From assembly GCA_033980235.1 (NCBI GenBank), contig CM067072.1, positions 20,711,047-20,775,046 of the forward strand: a stretch of DNA of 64,000 nt, given 5' to 3'. Shown here piece after piece: positions 33,601 to 42,710 of the stretch; position 1 is the first letter of the stretch; the number at the start of each line of letters is the position of its first letter. The notes under the pieces are model-generated. The model was given only the letters and a program-made list of their open reading frames with translations, did no database searches and was not told where the DNA came from. A program made the position numbers and the translations under genes. Origin of the DNA: Diadema setosum (lineage: Eukaryota; Echinodermata; Echinoidea; Diadematoida; Diadematidae).

Positions 33601-34815
33601 TATGAAACTGAACATGTACATTGGATATGTAACTCAACTTGAAAACAACATCATACATCTAAAAATGTGATTATAAACTCCAATTTAAATTTTATTAAAC
33701 AAAAACACGAAAAAAACAACAACAATCTAGTGGGATCAAAATCATTTTGTTGTAGACACCATAAGTAATATTTTGATGTCTAAAGACAAGAATATTATTA
33801 TCCCTCAATATAATGAAGGACAGAAAGCAGATGTAATCTCTATAAAGGGAAAATGATGGATGGCACACCCACTTGTATGAATAAATTTTAGATATTACAG
33901 TTTGTAATTAAAGTTTCATTTTCGATTCTGCAGTCTTTGCTTACTCGAGCTGCATCACAGGACTTAAAAAAAAAGCAAAGAAAAAAATATCAGCTTTGGC
34001 TGCTTTTAGCTGTGATGCATACACTCAAGTCAGGAGATTTACACACACACACACACACGCACAATCACACAAAATGACATTACTTCCTCATAAGTGGTAT
34101 TTTTTTTTTTCTAACCATGTGCTCTCTCTCTCTAAAAAAAGAATAATCGAGTGAAAATTTTTACTCTTGGGATCACTCCAATATCTTCAAGTGATCCCCG
34201 AGGTCACTCTTAAATGAGTGAAAAAGAACATTTTCACCCAAAATTCACTCCAATTTCACTCTAAATTCATTCTTTTCTCTTATTCACTCCTTCAAGAGTG
34301 AACATTTTTACTTGCTTAATTTTTAGTGAGTAAAGTGCTACACAACTTTTGATATTTCAGAACAATATTACACAAGTATGAAACAAAATGCTCATGCATA
34401 TTATCATTATGATAGATAGACATGTATCACTATCAGGAAGTCACAAACCAAATAAAGTAATTCACAAGATCCAGTGTCAGTATACCTCAGATCTGTGATG
34501 GTTTCTTTTATTTGCAGCAAACTAATGAGGACGAAAGCAAAAAAGCAGAGCACTAAAGTTGAGCTGTCATTGCATGCAAAGAAGAGTGCCCCACATCTAT
34601 ACCAAGACCTAACCATTCCACTTGAAAGTTCTGGTACACCTAACCCAGTGTACCAGGACATTGCTGCTGTAAAAGAGGAAGAAGGGAATTCCGGACAGGC
34701 CACATACGTCAACACAGCATGTGGATCTACACCAAAGAAGGCTGCATTGTACGAGATCCCAGACTGTTGTCGGCAGTCCATTCCAGATGATGGCCGGAAA
34801 ACAACACCAAAATGA
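25594..34815 (+). CDS. Six-exon membrane receptor: C-type lectin - FN3 - TM - tyrosine-motif tail (5' exon missing)
   Basis: Six plus-strand exons (25652 or 25594-25806, 26688-26809, 28062-28222, 31445-31765, 33285-33408, 34518-34815) join in one frame with GT-AG introns in phases 0, 2, 1, 1 and 2. The product is a type I-like membrane protein of at least 390 residues. It has a calcium-type lectin domain, one fibronectin type III domain, a helix of about 24 hydrophobic residues, a basic stop-transfer (KLMRTKAKK), and a tail of about 98 residues with tyrosines in YQDL, YQDI, YVNT and YEIP contexts. By family knowledge such an ectodomain binds glycans or protein ligands and such tail motifs can recruit SH2 proteins or endocytic adaptors. 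A role in innate recognition or adhesion is inference. The signal-peptide exon was not located. Confidence 0.8.
25652..25806 (+). CDS. Lectin receptor exon A: N-terminal part of the C-type lectin domain
   Basis: Encodes SGWHEFKGNMYLVES, then LGAMDKCHEYGGSLALLKNQ. These give the W..F...Y opening of a CTLD, the first canonical cysteine (DKC) and the alpha-2 'GGSLALL' helix. The donor is AAC/GTTAGT with the codon complete (phase 0). Two acceptors are possible: GACTCGACAG (exon from 25652, entering in phase 1) or the more pyrimidine-rich TGTTGTCCTTCAG (exon from 25594, phase 0), which adds about 19 in-frame residues. The extra N-terminal cysteine of long-form CTLDs is absent. The 66-codon frame starting at 25580 is out of frame with the domain. 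Confidence 0.8.
25807..26687 (+). other. Intron A-B with (TA)n tract
   Basis: A long (TA)n tract fills about 26000-26098. No additional exon was seen. Confidence 0.6.
26688..26809 (+). CDS. Lectin receptor exon B: central part of the C-type lectin domain
   Basis: The exon lies between an acceptor at ...AACTACAG and the donor AAG/GTAAGT. It starts in phase 0 and ends in phase 2. It encodes FVSNLLVHSPNERQYFFFG followed by LTDILEERQFRWFDGEAL. This is the (W/F)xGLTD...E..F.W.DG.xL signature of the CTLD core. The exon is too short and GT-AG bounded to appear as a long open frame, but the domain match is strong. Confidence 0.85.
26810..28061 (+). other. Intron B-C
   Basis: An A-run followed by (CA)n lies at 27637-27674. 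No exon or RNA gene is supported. Confidence 0.6.
28062..28222 (+). CDS. Lectin receptor exon C: Ca2+/sugar-binding part of the C-type lectin domain
   Basis: It enters in phase 2 and encodes ASLWNNGEPNNKGNQDCAAL, a 22-residue linker, then HGQWDDHNCDVQRGYICERP. It carries the EPN triplet (mannose-type specificity in characterised lectins), a WDD triplet at the position of the canonical WND, and the remaining three canonical cysteines (QDC, HNC, YIC). With DKC from exon A, both conserved disulfides can form. The donor is TTG/GTATGG, phase 1. Confidence 0.9.
29526..29960. repeat. CpG-rich direct and inverted repeat block
   Basis: ACCACTGCGTGTCTGTA...TACGGCGACTCGCCTG...AGCCCCACCGTG...AAGCACGGCG...CCTTCCACAGT occurs at 29541-29647 and again at 29836-29959. 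In addition TCGTGAAATAGGCCCCACCA (29526) is repeated inverted at about 29804-29823. An interstitial CCCTAA-like run (AACCCTACCTAACCCTAAAC) lies between them near 29728. Confidence 0.7.
30187..30345. repeat. ACTAGTAG-type low-complexity tract
   Basis: Dense CTACTA / TAGTAG and ACTAGT units in both orientations. Non-coding. Confidence 0.8.
30558..30831 (-). CDS. Putative acidic first exon inside the receptor intron, opposite strand
   Basis: An ATG at 30831 opens MSSPIWVNFDIDDDDEHCSS and continues through a Glu/Asp/Gly-rich stretch to PYRYEPAAS and SPRIDLTETIAWEIQS. It meets a donor-like GTG/GTATGT near 30558; otherwise it reads to TAA at 30538. The acidic linker followed by PY(R/M)(Y/F)EP.AS recalls P2X7-like intracellular-domain proteins that are expanded in invertebrates, but the cysteine-rich core is not in this exon, so the assignment is weak. 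The start lies beside a GC-rich 5' flank (30900-31010) that could be its promoter. It could also belong to a mobile element. Confidence 0.4.
31445..31765 (+). CDS. Lectin receptor exon D: one fibronectin type III domain
   Basis: Acceptor ...GATCCACAG, donor ACAG/GTGCGT, phase 1 on both sides: the classic symmetrical module exon. It encodes PPLALEIGSHFARVGWRAWE (strands A-B with the conserved W), VIGYIVHVG (strand C with Y), FETVIRGLQPGKEYQIGVSL (the L.PGxxY loop and strand F), and ends near SIIINSPFAT. About 107 residues, normal for FN3 plus linker. FN3 domains act as spacers or adhesion modules on the extracellular side. Confidence 0.85.
31766..33284 (+). other. Intron D-E
   Basis: G-run near 32355 and (AAAC)n at 32785-32815. 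The reverse frame at 32773-33138 is AT-run artefact without a domain. Confidence 0.55.
33285..33408 (+). CDS. Lectin receptor exon E: juxtamembrane and transmembrane segment
   Basis: Acceptor CTATACAG, donor CTGTG/GTATGT; phase 1 in and phase 2 out. A short acidic stalk (DAPSESLDMVESHQEKS) is followed by VAAWALFATSITINFFLIIV and IIFL, one hydrophobic helix. The split codon TG/C gives a cysteine at the membrane-cytoplasm border. Confidence 0.85.
33409..34517 (+). other. Intron E-F with a TCACTC/GAGTGA-rich block
   Basis: 34148-34310 contains many TCACTC and GAGTGA motifs and begins and ends with similar inverted phrases (GAGTGAAAATTTTTAC and AAGAGTGAACATTTTTAC), suggesting a small decayed MITE. 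Confidence 0.5.
34518..34815 (+). CDS. Lectin receptor exon F: cytoplasmic tail with four tyrosine motifs
   Basis: Acceptor TTTTATTTGCAG, phase 2. The tail starts KLMRTKAKKQ (basic stop-transfer). Tyrosine codons are at 34600 (HLYQDL), 34651 (PVYQDI), 34705 (ATYVNT) and 34750 (ALYEIP), spaced 17, 18 and 15 residues apart. The first two are YxxL/I, as in ITAM/ITIM-like or endocytic signals; their -2 residues (H, P) do not fit a strict ITIM and their spacing is too long for a canonical ITAM. YVNT is a YxN Grb2-type SH2 site. Stop TGA at 34813-34815. The mirrored minus-strand frame at 34407-34781 is a shadow. Confidence 0.85.
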
Positions 34816-35293
34816 GACGAATCCCCTCTCCAGAGGTGGATAAAAAAAACCCTATTAATTGTTTATCTCTTGTGTATAACTCATAGTGTACATGCATTCT
34901 TTGTAAGGCTGCCTAATTCAATTTTACAGTGAAATAACTTCTGACACATGGATTTTTCTCTTATTTTTATACTAAATCAAAGAAAACACGTTGAACATAC
35001 ACAAGTAGAACTGAAATATGCATATTCATATTATATATGAATATACCAAGGCTTGACACTATTCTTTTCTCTGATAGTCAATTCAGTCCTATAATATCAA
35101 TAGATTTGAAATGTGGTGTCAAAAAAAAAGTGACATAAAATAAAAGGAAATATAGCAATATACTTTGAATTTTAGTTACAAAACTGGGCAACCAAAAGGT
35201 ATGATTTTTGAAAGTTTGGTCACCCAACAGCAATTTTCACTGGTCCCAATAGACAGCCAATGTCAAGCCTTGTACATGTATGATATATATGTA
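34816..35293 (+). other. Likely 3' UTR of the lectin receptor
   Basis: The sequence after the stop is AT-rich. The first AATAAA is near 35137 (ACATAAAATAAAAGG) and is a candidate polyadenylation signal. Confidence 0.4.
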
Positions 35294-35597
35294 CAGAGAC
35301 TCAAACTCTCCCGTTTTCGACGGGAGATCTCCCACCGAAAACTCATTATTGCAAAATCTCCCGTTCTCCCGCTTCTATGATTTAATTTCTCCCGCCCTGG
35401 CTCTTTGTCTCCCGGTGGAAAGGATTTCTTACTTATTGCTATTGTATGTTGAAAAAATAAGCCTAAATAGCACCAGAGAGCATCTAGAACCCTGAGAATT
35501 TCGCGCTTCGCACACATCAAGTTGGAATCTCCCGTTTGCTAGGGGTTTTATGTGGGAGAATCTCCAGATCAGAAGGTGCTTTGGGTTGGAGTCTCTG
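35294..35597. mobile_element. TA-flanked MITE with CAGAGACTC ends
   Basis: The left end CAGAGACTCAAACTCTCCCG is mirrored at the right by GTTGGAGTCTCTG, with TA directly outside both ends (35292-35293 and 35598-35599). The interior repeats TCTCCCG/CGGGAGA. TA duplication and CAG ends fit a Tc1/mariner-type (pogo-like) non-autonomous element. Confidence 0.65.
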
Positions 35598-35599
35598 TA

Positions 35600-38500
35600 T
35601 GTAATTTGTACTGAAGACAAGAGGCTGCACTGAAGAGGCTGCACTGAGCAATGATATCAGTATCGAATTGTAGATGTACCACCATCCTATCAAATACTGG
35701 CACAAGGTATTCGATATTCAAGCACATATTATGAAATACAAAAATACCATGTATAACCAACCACAGCAGAATGATTGATGCAATATGCTGGCATCATCCA
35801 TGACCCAATTGCTGTTACCTTGGAATTTAGATCAGGAAATAATGCTTTGTCCTATGATGGCAATTGAAAAATACTGCCATCCTCTAGGAAAACCATTTTT
35901 GCACAAATTATCTGAAAAAAAAAAACAGACCTGTGATGTGCTTTATTGGTTTTAACTTTCATTTTTCAGATTTCAAAGCTAGTGGACATATTTGCTCAAG
36001 CTATTTCCTCGTGCTTCAATAGCCCTTTGCTTACTGTTAGATGATATGGATAAGAATGTACAAGATCATCCAATCAGTGCAGCTTTTGCCTACAACATGT
36101 CATCTCTCATCCACTTGAATGTACCCTGGACATAAGTATATATAACTGTCTCCTCTATCAAATGAAGCTAGACTTATACCTTTTTGCTTTTATGTTTTAC
36201 AAACATTCTAGTCAGATGATGTTTGGGAAACTGTTCTGAATGAATGCTGCAACAATTTTAACACATCTTATATACAAAAAAAAAACAACAACAAAAAAAC
36301 AACTTGAACTTTAGCCTACAATGTACGTATTATTAACCCATTGAGGATGAGTCCCGAGTATACTCTTGCAGGTGTCTATGGACAATGCATATTGTAGCAA
36401 AATCTGTCCGTCCTCACCGGGTTATTGGTTTCGAGGCGAACAACCAAATCTCTCTGCTTCACACTGTAAGTGAGGTTTCAATGGGCAGTTTGTAAAACCA
36501 CTACTGATATGCTATTGAGTAAAGTCAAGAACACAAACACAATTGTGTTATTCTTTGTTTCACAAAAACTATGTCACCTAAAGATAGGTTACATGTGCTG
36601 TGTAAATATAACTTCCTGAATAGGCACATCAAGACCAGTCAGTATCCTTTCATATCAACTGGAGTGGTAGGACAATTAAGTTTGGGCAGTGATGAAAAAG
36701 ACCATTGAAACTACCAGCACTCCAAAGCACTTAACTCTGTCACTCTGATAAGTCATGATGGCAAGACGGAAGGTGCTGGATTGCCTGTAATGAGCAAACA
36801 TCACTTTTCATAGCTTCTGACTTTCACTGTTTTCTCTCAAAAGACTATGGACAAATGAACGTGGGTTTGCTTCCATGACTGTCATGTGTACTGTACTACA
36901 AACAAATTGTGGCACTTACAAACTGAGGACTTTGTAGTCAGTATGACGTTCCACTTGTTTGAAGAGATACTCATTTAAAGGCATCGCTGTAAATTGTAAA
37001 AGGATTCTCACATTTTGTTTTTGTACTGGTTTTCCTAAGGCAAGCCACAAATTGTTACAACACATTGCTTTTAGAAGCCCCAGGCCTGAAATATCTATTT
37101 TCATGGGAGATATTAGAGAACTCACAACTCATGAACAAGGGCTGTCCAATTATGCTATGAAATTTTCATTTCTTGATTCCAACCATTTTCCTGTTGACTT
37201 CTTCCATGTGAAAAGGTCAACAAATACAATGATCTAAATATGTTTTTTCAGCACATGTATCACACATACCCCCCCCCCCAAAAAAAAATGTCTATCTTTT
37301 CTGCAACCACTACACTCCACTTTCATACAAACAACTGTCTTCCCTTTCATGATGCGATGGCACCTGCTAACAGAAATGTGACATTTACATGATATTCTCA
37401 GCAATCACGGCAGCCCTGTCTACCTGAAACATAGCACATCATGGAATTTTGGCCATTTTTTTCTGAAACATTAAACTATTTTGGGCCTTGATAAGACTTA
37501 TCAAGTTCTTATCATGGTATTTTGAGACGGACCAATGGAAAAAAAGGGGCTGCTTAATCCTGGAGGCTTAAAGGCGTGCAGCGTTCAGCCCCCTGTCTGC
37601 CAAAAATGCCAGTACGTTCCCTGCCATCCACGCACATTCTGATGGGATATCTCACATTTCTCAAATAAACAAAACATTATGAGTAGACTTATTTGAGTTA
37701 AATTTGTTAACACAGCTTTATGCATTGAATAATGTCACCATGCCTCACATTCTTCGAGTAACCACTGCCCATTCTCAGAGTTTTGCCATTGTTGAAGACG
37801 TAATGAGTAAAGAAAACATGATTTTAATCCTCTATACACTACTGATCTTGAGATTATTAAAATCATGGACTAGCAGAGTGTAAAACACCCACAGCTGTAG
37901 AATAAAATGGTTCAAATCAGTGAATTACTTTGAATTTAAAATCAATTTATAATCATGTTTCATACATTCCTCAGGTACATTACCTGTACACTAAAATCCT
38001 CCTGAATGCAGGTCAGGAATGTAATTTGCTGTTTTATAATTATAATGTACATTGTATTTTGTCCATGCTCTATCAAAACTGAACTGGCAAAAGCAGGCAA
38101 AACAAACAATGTGTAATCATTTTTTGCACATTTGCCAACAAATTGTTGGATATTTCCTGGTTTGAAAAAAAAAACCACACACACCCCAAACAAAATAAAA
38201 GAACCTGTCACACTTGCCTGCAATGCAAATATGTGATTCTGCCTTAGTGTGGGCACACTATTGAAAACCTAACAATGTTAATAATGGGAAGCTTGATGGC
38301 ATCCACACATGTTTTAGTCAGAACTATGCATGCTGCATGTTTTTATTTGTATTGTTTAATTTTCATTCTCATTTTTATATGGGCATTAAAATTGTTGCCT
38401 TTTAGATTTAACTGTTTGCTCTGTGTAATTTGCACATCCATCCCTTGTCATGATTTTGGTGCACTGAAATAATTTGAGGAAGTGCTCCATTAGTCACTGG

Positions 38501-39603
38501 TATAGGCATTTTGGTGTCTGTGTGCAAGTATTTAGTTAAAATGCAGGACAGGATTAACTATGAAACAAAATATCATTCTGTCAAATCATCTGTACAATCA
38601 TTTTCTGCAATTTACAAATGCTGGAAAAAAGGGTGTCTAAACTGCCCAGTGGTAAGTTCAGGAGACAACACGAACAAGATGGAAAATACTGTGTTGATAG
38701 CCATGTTCTCATCTTCTTTGTTTGTTTGATTTGTTTTCATGAAGTGTCAGGTAGACGATTATACGAGAAGTCCCATCACCATGCCTGACTGTGCTTCCTT
38801 CTTCAGGAAGTACAGGAAATTTGAGATGGTTCATATCAACCTCAGACTTGAAAAAAAAAAAGCATTGAATAACTCCATCATTTTCTCTATAGCCATGCAG
38901 AAGATTGCTGGAACGAACAAATGAAAAAAAAAAACACAAAACCAACCCAAAATAGGAAAAAAACAAAACATACACATTATAGCAATGTTCATATCATTTT
39001 GTCATGGCAAAGAGAAAGGTACAAGTGATCTTCATAATTAGCTAAAAGACCACACACACACAAAAAAAAACCACAAAAAACCCACAAATATGCAGCAAGT
39101 GATAGACAACCAGGATGTATGGAATAAATGTTTAAAGATGGCATGTTTGCAAGTATGACCTCTATACCAAATTTCAATAGTTTCACTGTAGGTGTGTAAC
39201 AATGACATCTATAACTCATGCAGGGCATGTACAGCTGAACACACATGCTTCCACTTTTTATTTAGACTGGAACTAATTGCACTGCCTCCTTGCAAGTAAT
39301 AAGGAAGTTTAATGACATCGTAAGGTGGGTGCTTCCTGAGCATTGCCGCAGCTAGTCCACATTTTTTTAAGAACACTGTATAGGGAAAAGCAGCATGATA
39401 TGGGGGTGGCCTTGGTAGGTGTTGGAATGAGGAAGTAGGATGCTTTGTGGGACATTGTTCAGCAAGTTCTTGTTGGAATAATTATGTCATGTATGCTTTG
39501 GCTGGAGCTCTATTTTCCTGGAGTGTGGGCCATTCTAATTCATTGCACATGCATGTCTGTTACACCTCTTGTTGACCACTAGAAACAACAGCATTGTGCC
39601 ATC
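35600..39603. other. Gene-free stretch
   Basis: No recognisable exon. Frames such as 36959-37237 and 38511-38729 match nothing I know and lack codon or splice support. A poly-C/poly-A junction is at 37270-37287. Confidence 0.45.
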
Positions 39604-39780
39604 TCAAGTCTGTGTTGACATTGGCTCTGTGAATAGGTTCCATGTTTCGCTAGCATACTCCACTTTGGCTTCTGGGATGGTTAGGGAACAGAGTCTTTGG
39701 ACATTTCTTGGACATGAGTGATGGTTTCTTTGGATACTTGCACTGGTGGAACTTGCCCATTTTCTGATGAGGTAGACATA
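39604..39780 (-). pseudogene. Decayed reverse-transcriptase C-terminal fragment (LINE)
   Basis: The minus-strand frame reads ASIQRNHHSCPRNVQRLCSL and then EAKVEYASETWNLFT. This follows the '(R)RNLxxCPxxVK..aYxxLVRPxLEYASxxWxPxT' block found just after the RT domain in CR1/L2/Jockey-type LINEs. Nothing else of the element is intact. Confidence 0.45.
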
Positions 39781-40165
39781 ATAATTCAACTTTCTGGATG
39801 TTAAATGGTGAGGTATTTGGCTGTGTGCACCCCACCTCGTCAAAGCAGTAGGCCTAATATCTCACCAAAGGCAATCCAACTTCAAATAGAAATTTCTCAC
39901 TTGTGTATCTGTCCATCTGATTCCAGTGCCACAGCTTACCAAGCTCAACTGCTATTTGATAGCAATTAGTATTTTTGACATCCCCGTGTCAGTGCCATAT
40001 AACATATCAGTAAGAGTATGTGCTGATAAAAACCACCACCAAAAAACTGATGCTACATTCTTCCACTGTTAAAAGATCAAAAGTACATAAATATAATTTC
40101 CCTGCATCTTAATCATGAATTATGACAATATGCTCCACAAAAAAGAGCTCGAAGCAAGTTTTAAA

Positions 40166-41753
40166 CAGTCAGTCCGCAGCGTGTGCGATAATGAGGCACG
40201 AACGACAATTTTATTCAGAATCACGTTTGCGCAGTTTGTGTCCGTGAGACTGACGAGATTTCGCGATACTTTGCGAGAGTTTTTGCAGAGGTCGCAACAA
40301 CAGCTTTCATAGCTTTCGCAGTGCATTGTTTAACCCAGGATGGTTAAGTAAGTTATACAGCTGATTATGCTCATTAATTTGATACCTAATTTTCCCTATT
40401 TTTGATGTCAATATAGTAGTCCATTTTAGCATCAAAGTAAACGATTATTTTGCCAATGTTTAAGAAGCTTTCAGATCATAGTTTGATGTTTTGCTAGTTC
40501 CTGACTGGTATTGAAAATAGATCTCCGTAATTTCTTCGATTTCACAATCGTGAAACTTAAGCGAGTATGATCAATTAAAAAACGAAGAGGGGCACCATTT
40601 TTAAGGTTGTGAATTTTCTTGTTGAAAACAAGGCAAGTTATGTTTTCTTACTGGAAGTGGGGTAGTGAACACTGGTGAATGAACACGCGTGGAATGTGTT
40701 GTTGATACCCAGACAATGGTCGTGGACAATGGCCAGGATTGGAATGTTTCATGAGGAATTCCACTATCGCAGCTAGTCTTTGTTCATTCTGAAATGTGGT
40801 GTGTGCAAGCACATGAAAACCTGTGCTTACTTCTTTCATGTGCATGCATTTCACCCTGTGTCAAGAATTCAGACTAGCTGTGCTCGGGGCAATCCACATG
40901 AATAATTGATTAAGCATTCATGTGCCTTGCAGCACAGCTCGGGACAGGTGGCAGCCAGGTCCATTGTTCAGGGTCATTGTAAGTGCACACTCACATACAC
41001 ATCATTGGTTCCTGTGTAAAGTTCAAGTTTTGTATAGAGAGTGAAAATTCGATCACAATCTGGAACCTTACATTTAAAAAAATCATGGATTTCATGAAAC
41101 TAATATAGGCTTTCATTTTCAAATTACCTCCAACTCAATTGTACAGTATTCAGCTATTACTCATATCAATGACACTTTTATCTGATACATAGTTTTTGAA
41201 CTCACAGCATTGAGTCCGCAGCCAGTGGATACTACGCAATGCGACACGCCGCATCTTGCGACAGATTTAGACCAATCACAGACCCGAAATTCCGGTGCGA
41301 ATGCGAGCATAATCTTTTTAAACTCGACGCTAGACATGTCTCTGAATTTTGCTAGTTCCTGACTCGTATTGAAATGAAGATGGGAAAACGTGCCCTCATT
41401 ATACTATATACTTTAGTGGACATAGTCTTCACCATATTTTAGAGGGGCATGAAAGATTTCAGGTTAGTTTTTTGGCGTCAAACGTGAAGGAATATTTTTG
41501 AATACAATACCGAACTTCGAGAGTGATTTTGATATTCTATATTCTTTTTTTCCATTTATTTTGATCATGAGCATATTTGCTAATGTTTTCCCTTTCAGTC
41601 GATACTGAAAGTGTCGAAAACTGACGAGAAATACTCGTTCTACACGGATTTATTCATGACCATGTATCTGCTCATTACGTATGCAAGCACCGCTCAGCCG
41701 TGCATACGACTTGAATAAATACGTGCGTTTTCGCTCGCGCTGTGGACTGACTG
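40166..41753. mobile_element. 1.6 kb TIR element with TAAA target duplication
   Basis: The left end CAGTCAGTCCGCAGCGTGTG pairs with the right end CGCGCTGTGGACTGACTG. TAAA abuts both sides (40162-40165 and 41754-41757). A phrase CTAGTTCCTGACT(G/C)GTATTGAAA is repeated directly inside near 40494 and 41351. A 65-codon frame at 40115-40312 overlaps the left end and is not recognisable. No transposase is seen. Confidence 0.55.
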
Positions 41754-42163
41754 TAAATGTGTCTGATTTACATGTATTTCTTCATCATTTTTTTTTTGTT
41801 CAGATTGTATCAGTGACAATTTTTTTTTCACTCACATCAGTCTGAATTTTGACTGCCACCACGTGAAACTGTGCTGAAATACATGACATGCAGCATCTTC
41901 CATTTCCTTATGTTCTGTACATCTCAGAAAACACAGAGATACAACATAATACAGTAGCCTAGGATTTAAGAAACAGTCCATTTTATTGGTTCAAAAAAAA
42001 TTTATGGATACTGAGACCACCTAAAAATTGTCATAACTCTGAATGTTTGATGATTACAAGTTTCAAGTTTAAATCTCACAGATTTGACCTGTCAGACAAC
42101 ATGCTATATTTGCTTGATTGCAAATACATAATTGTAACCTGGTCTAACAATAAATTCCTAGTA

Positions 42164-42708
42164 CAGTACTCTCCGCATAATCGGGTAGGCTCAGGCAGAG
42201 CGTTTCTTACCCGATTAAGCGGAGTACCCGATTAACAGAAGAACACATCTCATTCACAGTTGACACATACAATGTGTATATGTACATTGTACATGCATTG
42301 TACACTGCATCAAACACCTACACTGTATGCTTGAACACGCAAGCTTGCATGGCACATTATACATACCTTACACCTGCTGAGTCACAAGCAATAATTTACA
42401 CTCTTTTTACGGACAAATATGTCTTCAGGAAACTCATGTTTAATCACTCCCCAAATGATCGGTCTTCTTTGCATTTGAAGAGAATACGATTAGCCGTGGA
42501 AAATTTGACATTCATGATTTCTTAAAGTGTTTTATCTGCGATAAAATGTGGGTAGAAATTATATTAGAAGAAAATTATTTACCCATTTATGCGGAGAGGC
42601 AACCCGATTATCAGGTAAATTTGATGTGCATTGGAACTGATTTTGACATTACTACCCAATTAAACGGAGTACCCGTTTAAGCGATACCCGATTACGCGGA
42701 GAGTACTG
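42164..42708. mobile_element. 545-bp pogo/Tigger-type MITE, TA-flanked
   Basis: The left end CAGTACTCTCCGCATAATCG is mirrored by CGATTACGCGGAGAGTACTG, with TA on both flanks (42162-42163 and 42709-42710). Several internal copies of ACCCGATTAA(G)CGGAG are present (about 42210, 42226, 42664 and 42688). CAG ends plus a TA duplication are typical of pogo/Tigger elements. Confidence 0.8.
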
Positions 42709-42710
42709 TA

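Noticed and set aside
34407..34781. 124-codon minus-strand frame
   Set aside because: Antisense shadow of the receptor tail exon.
36916..37237. Pair of 69- and 92-codon frames
   Set aside because: No family recognised, no good splice sites and no codon bias; chance open frames are common in this AT-rich DNA.
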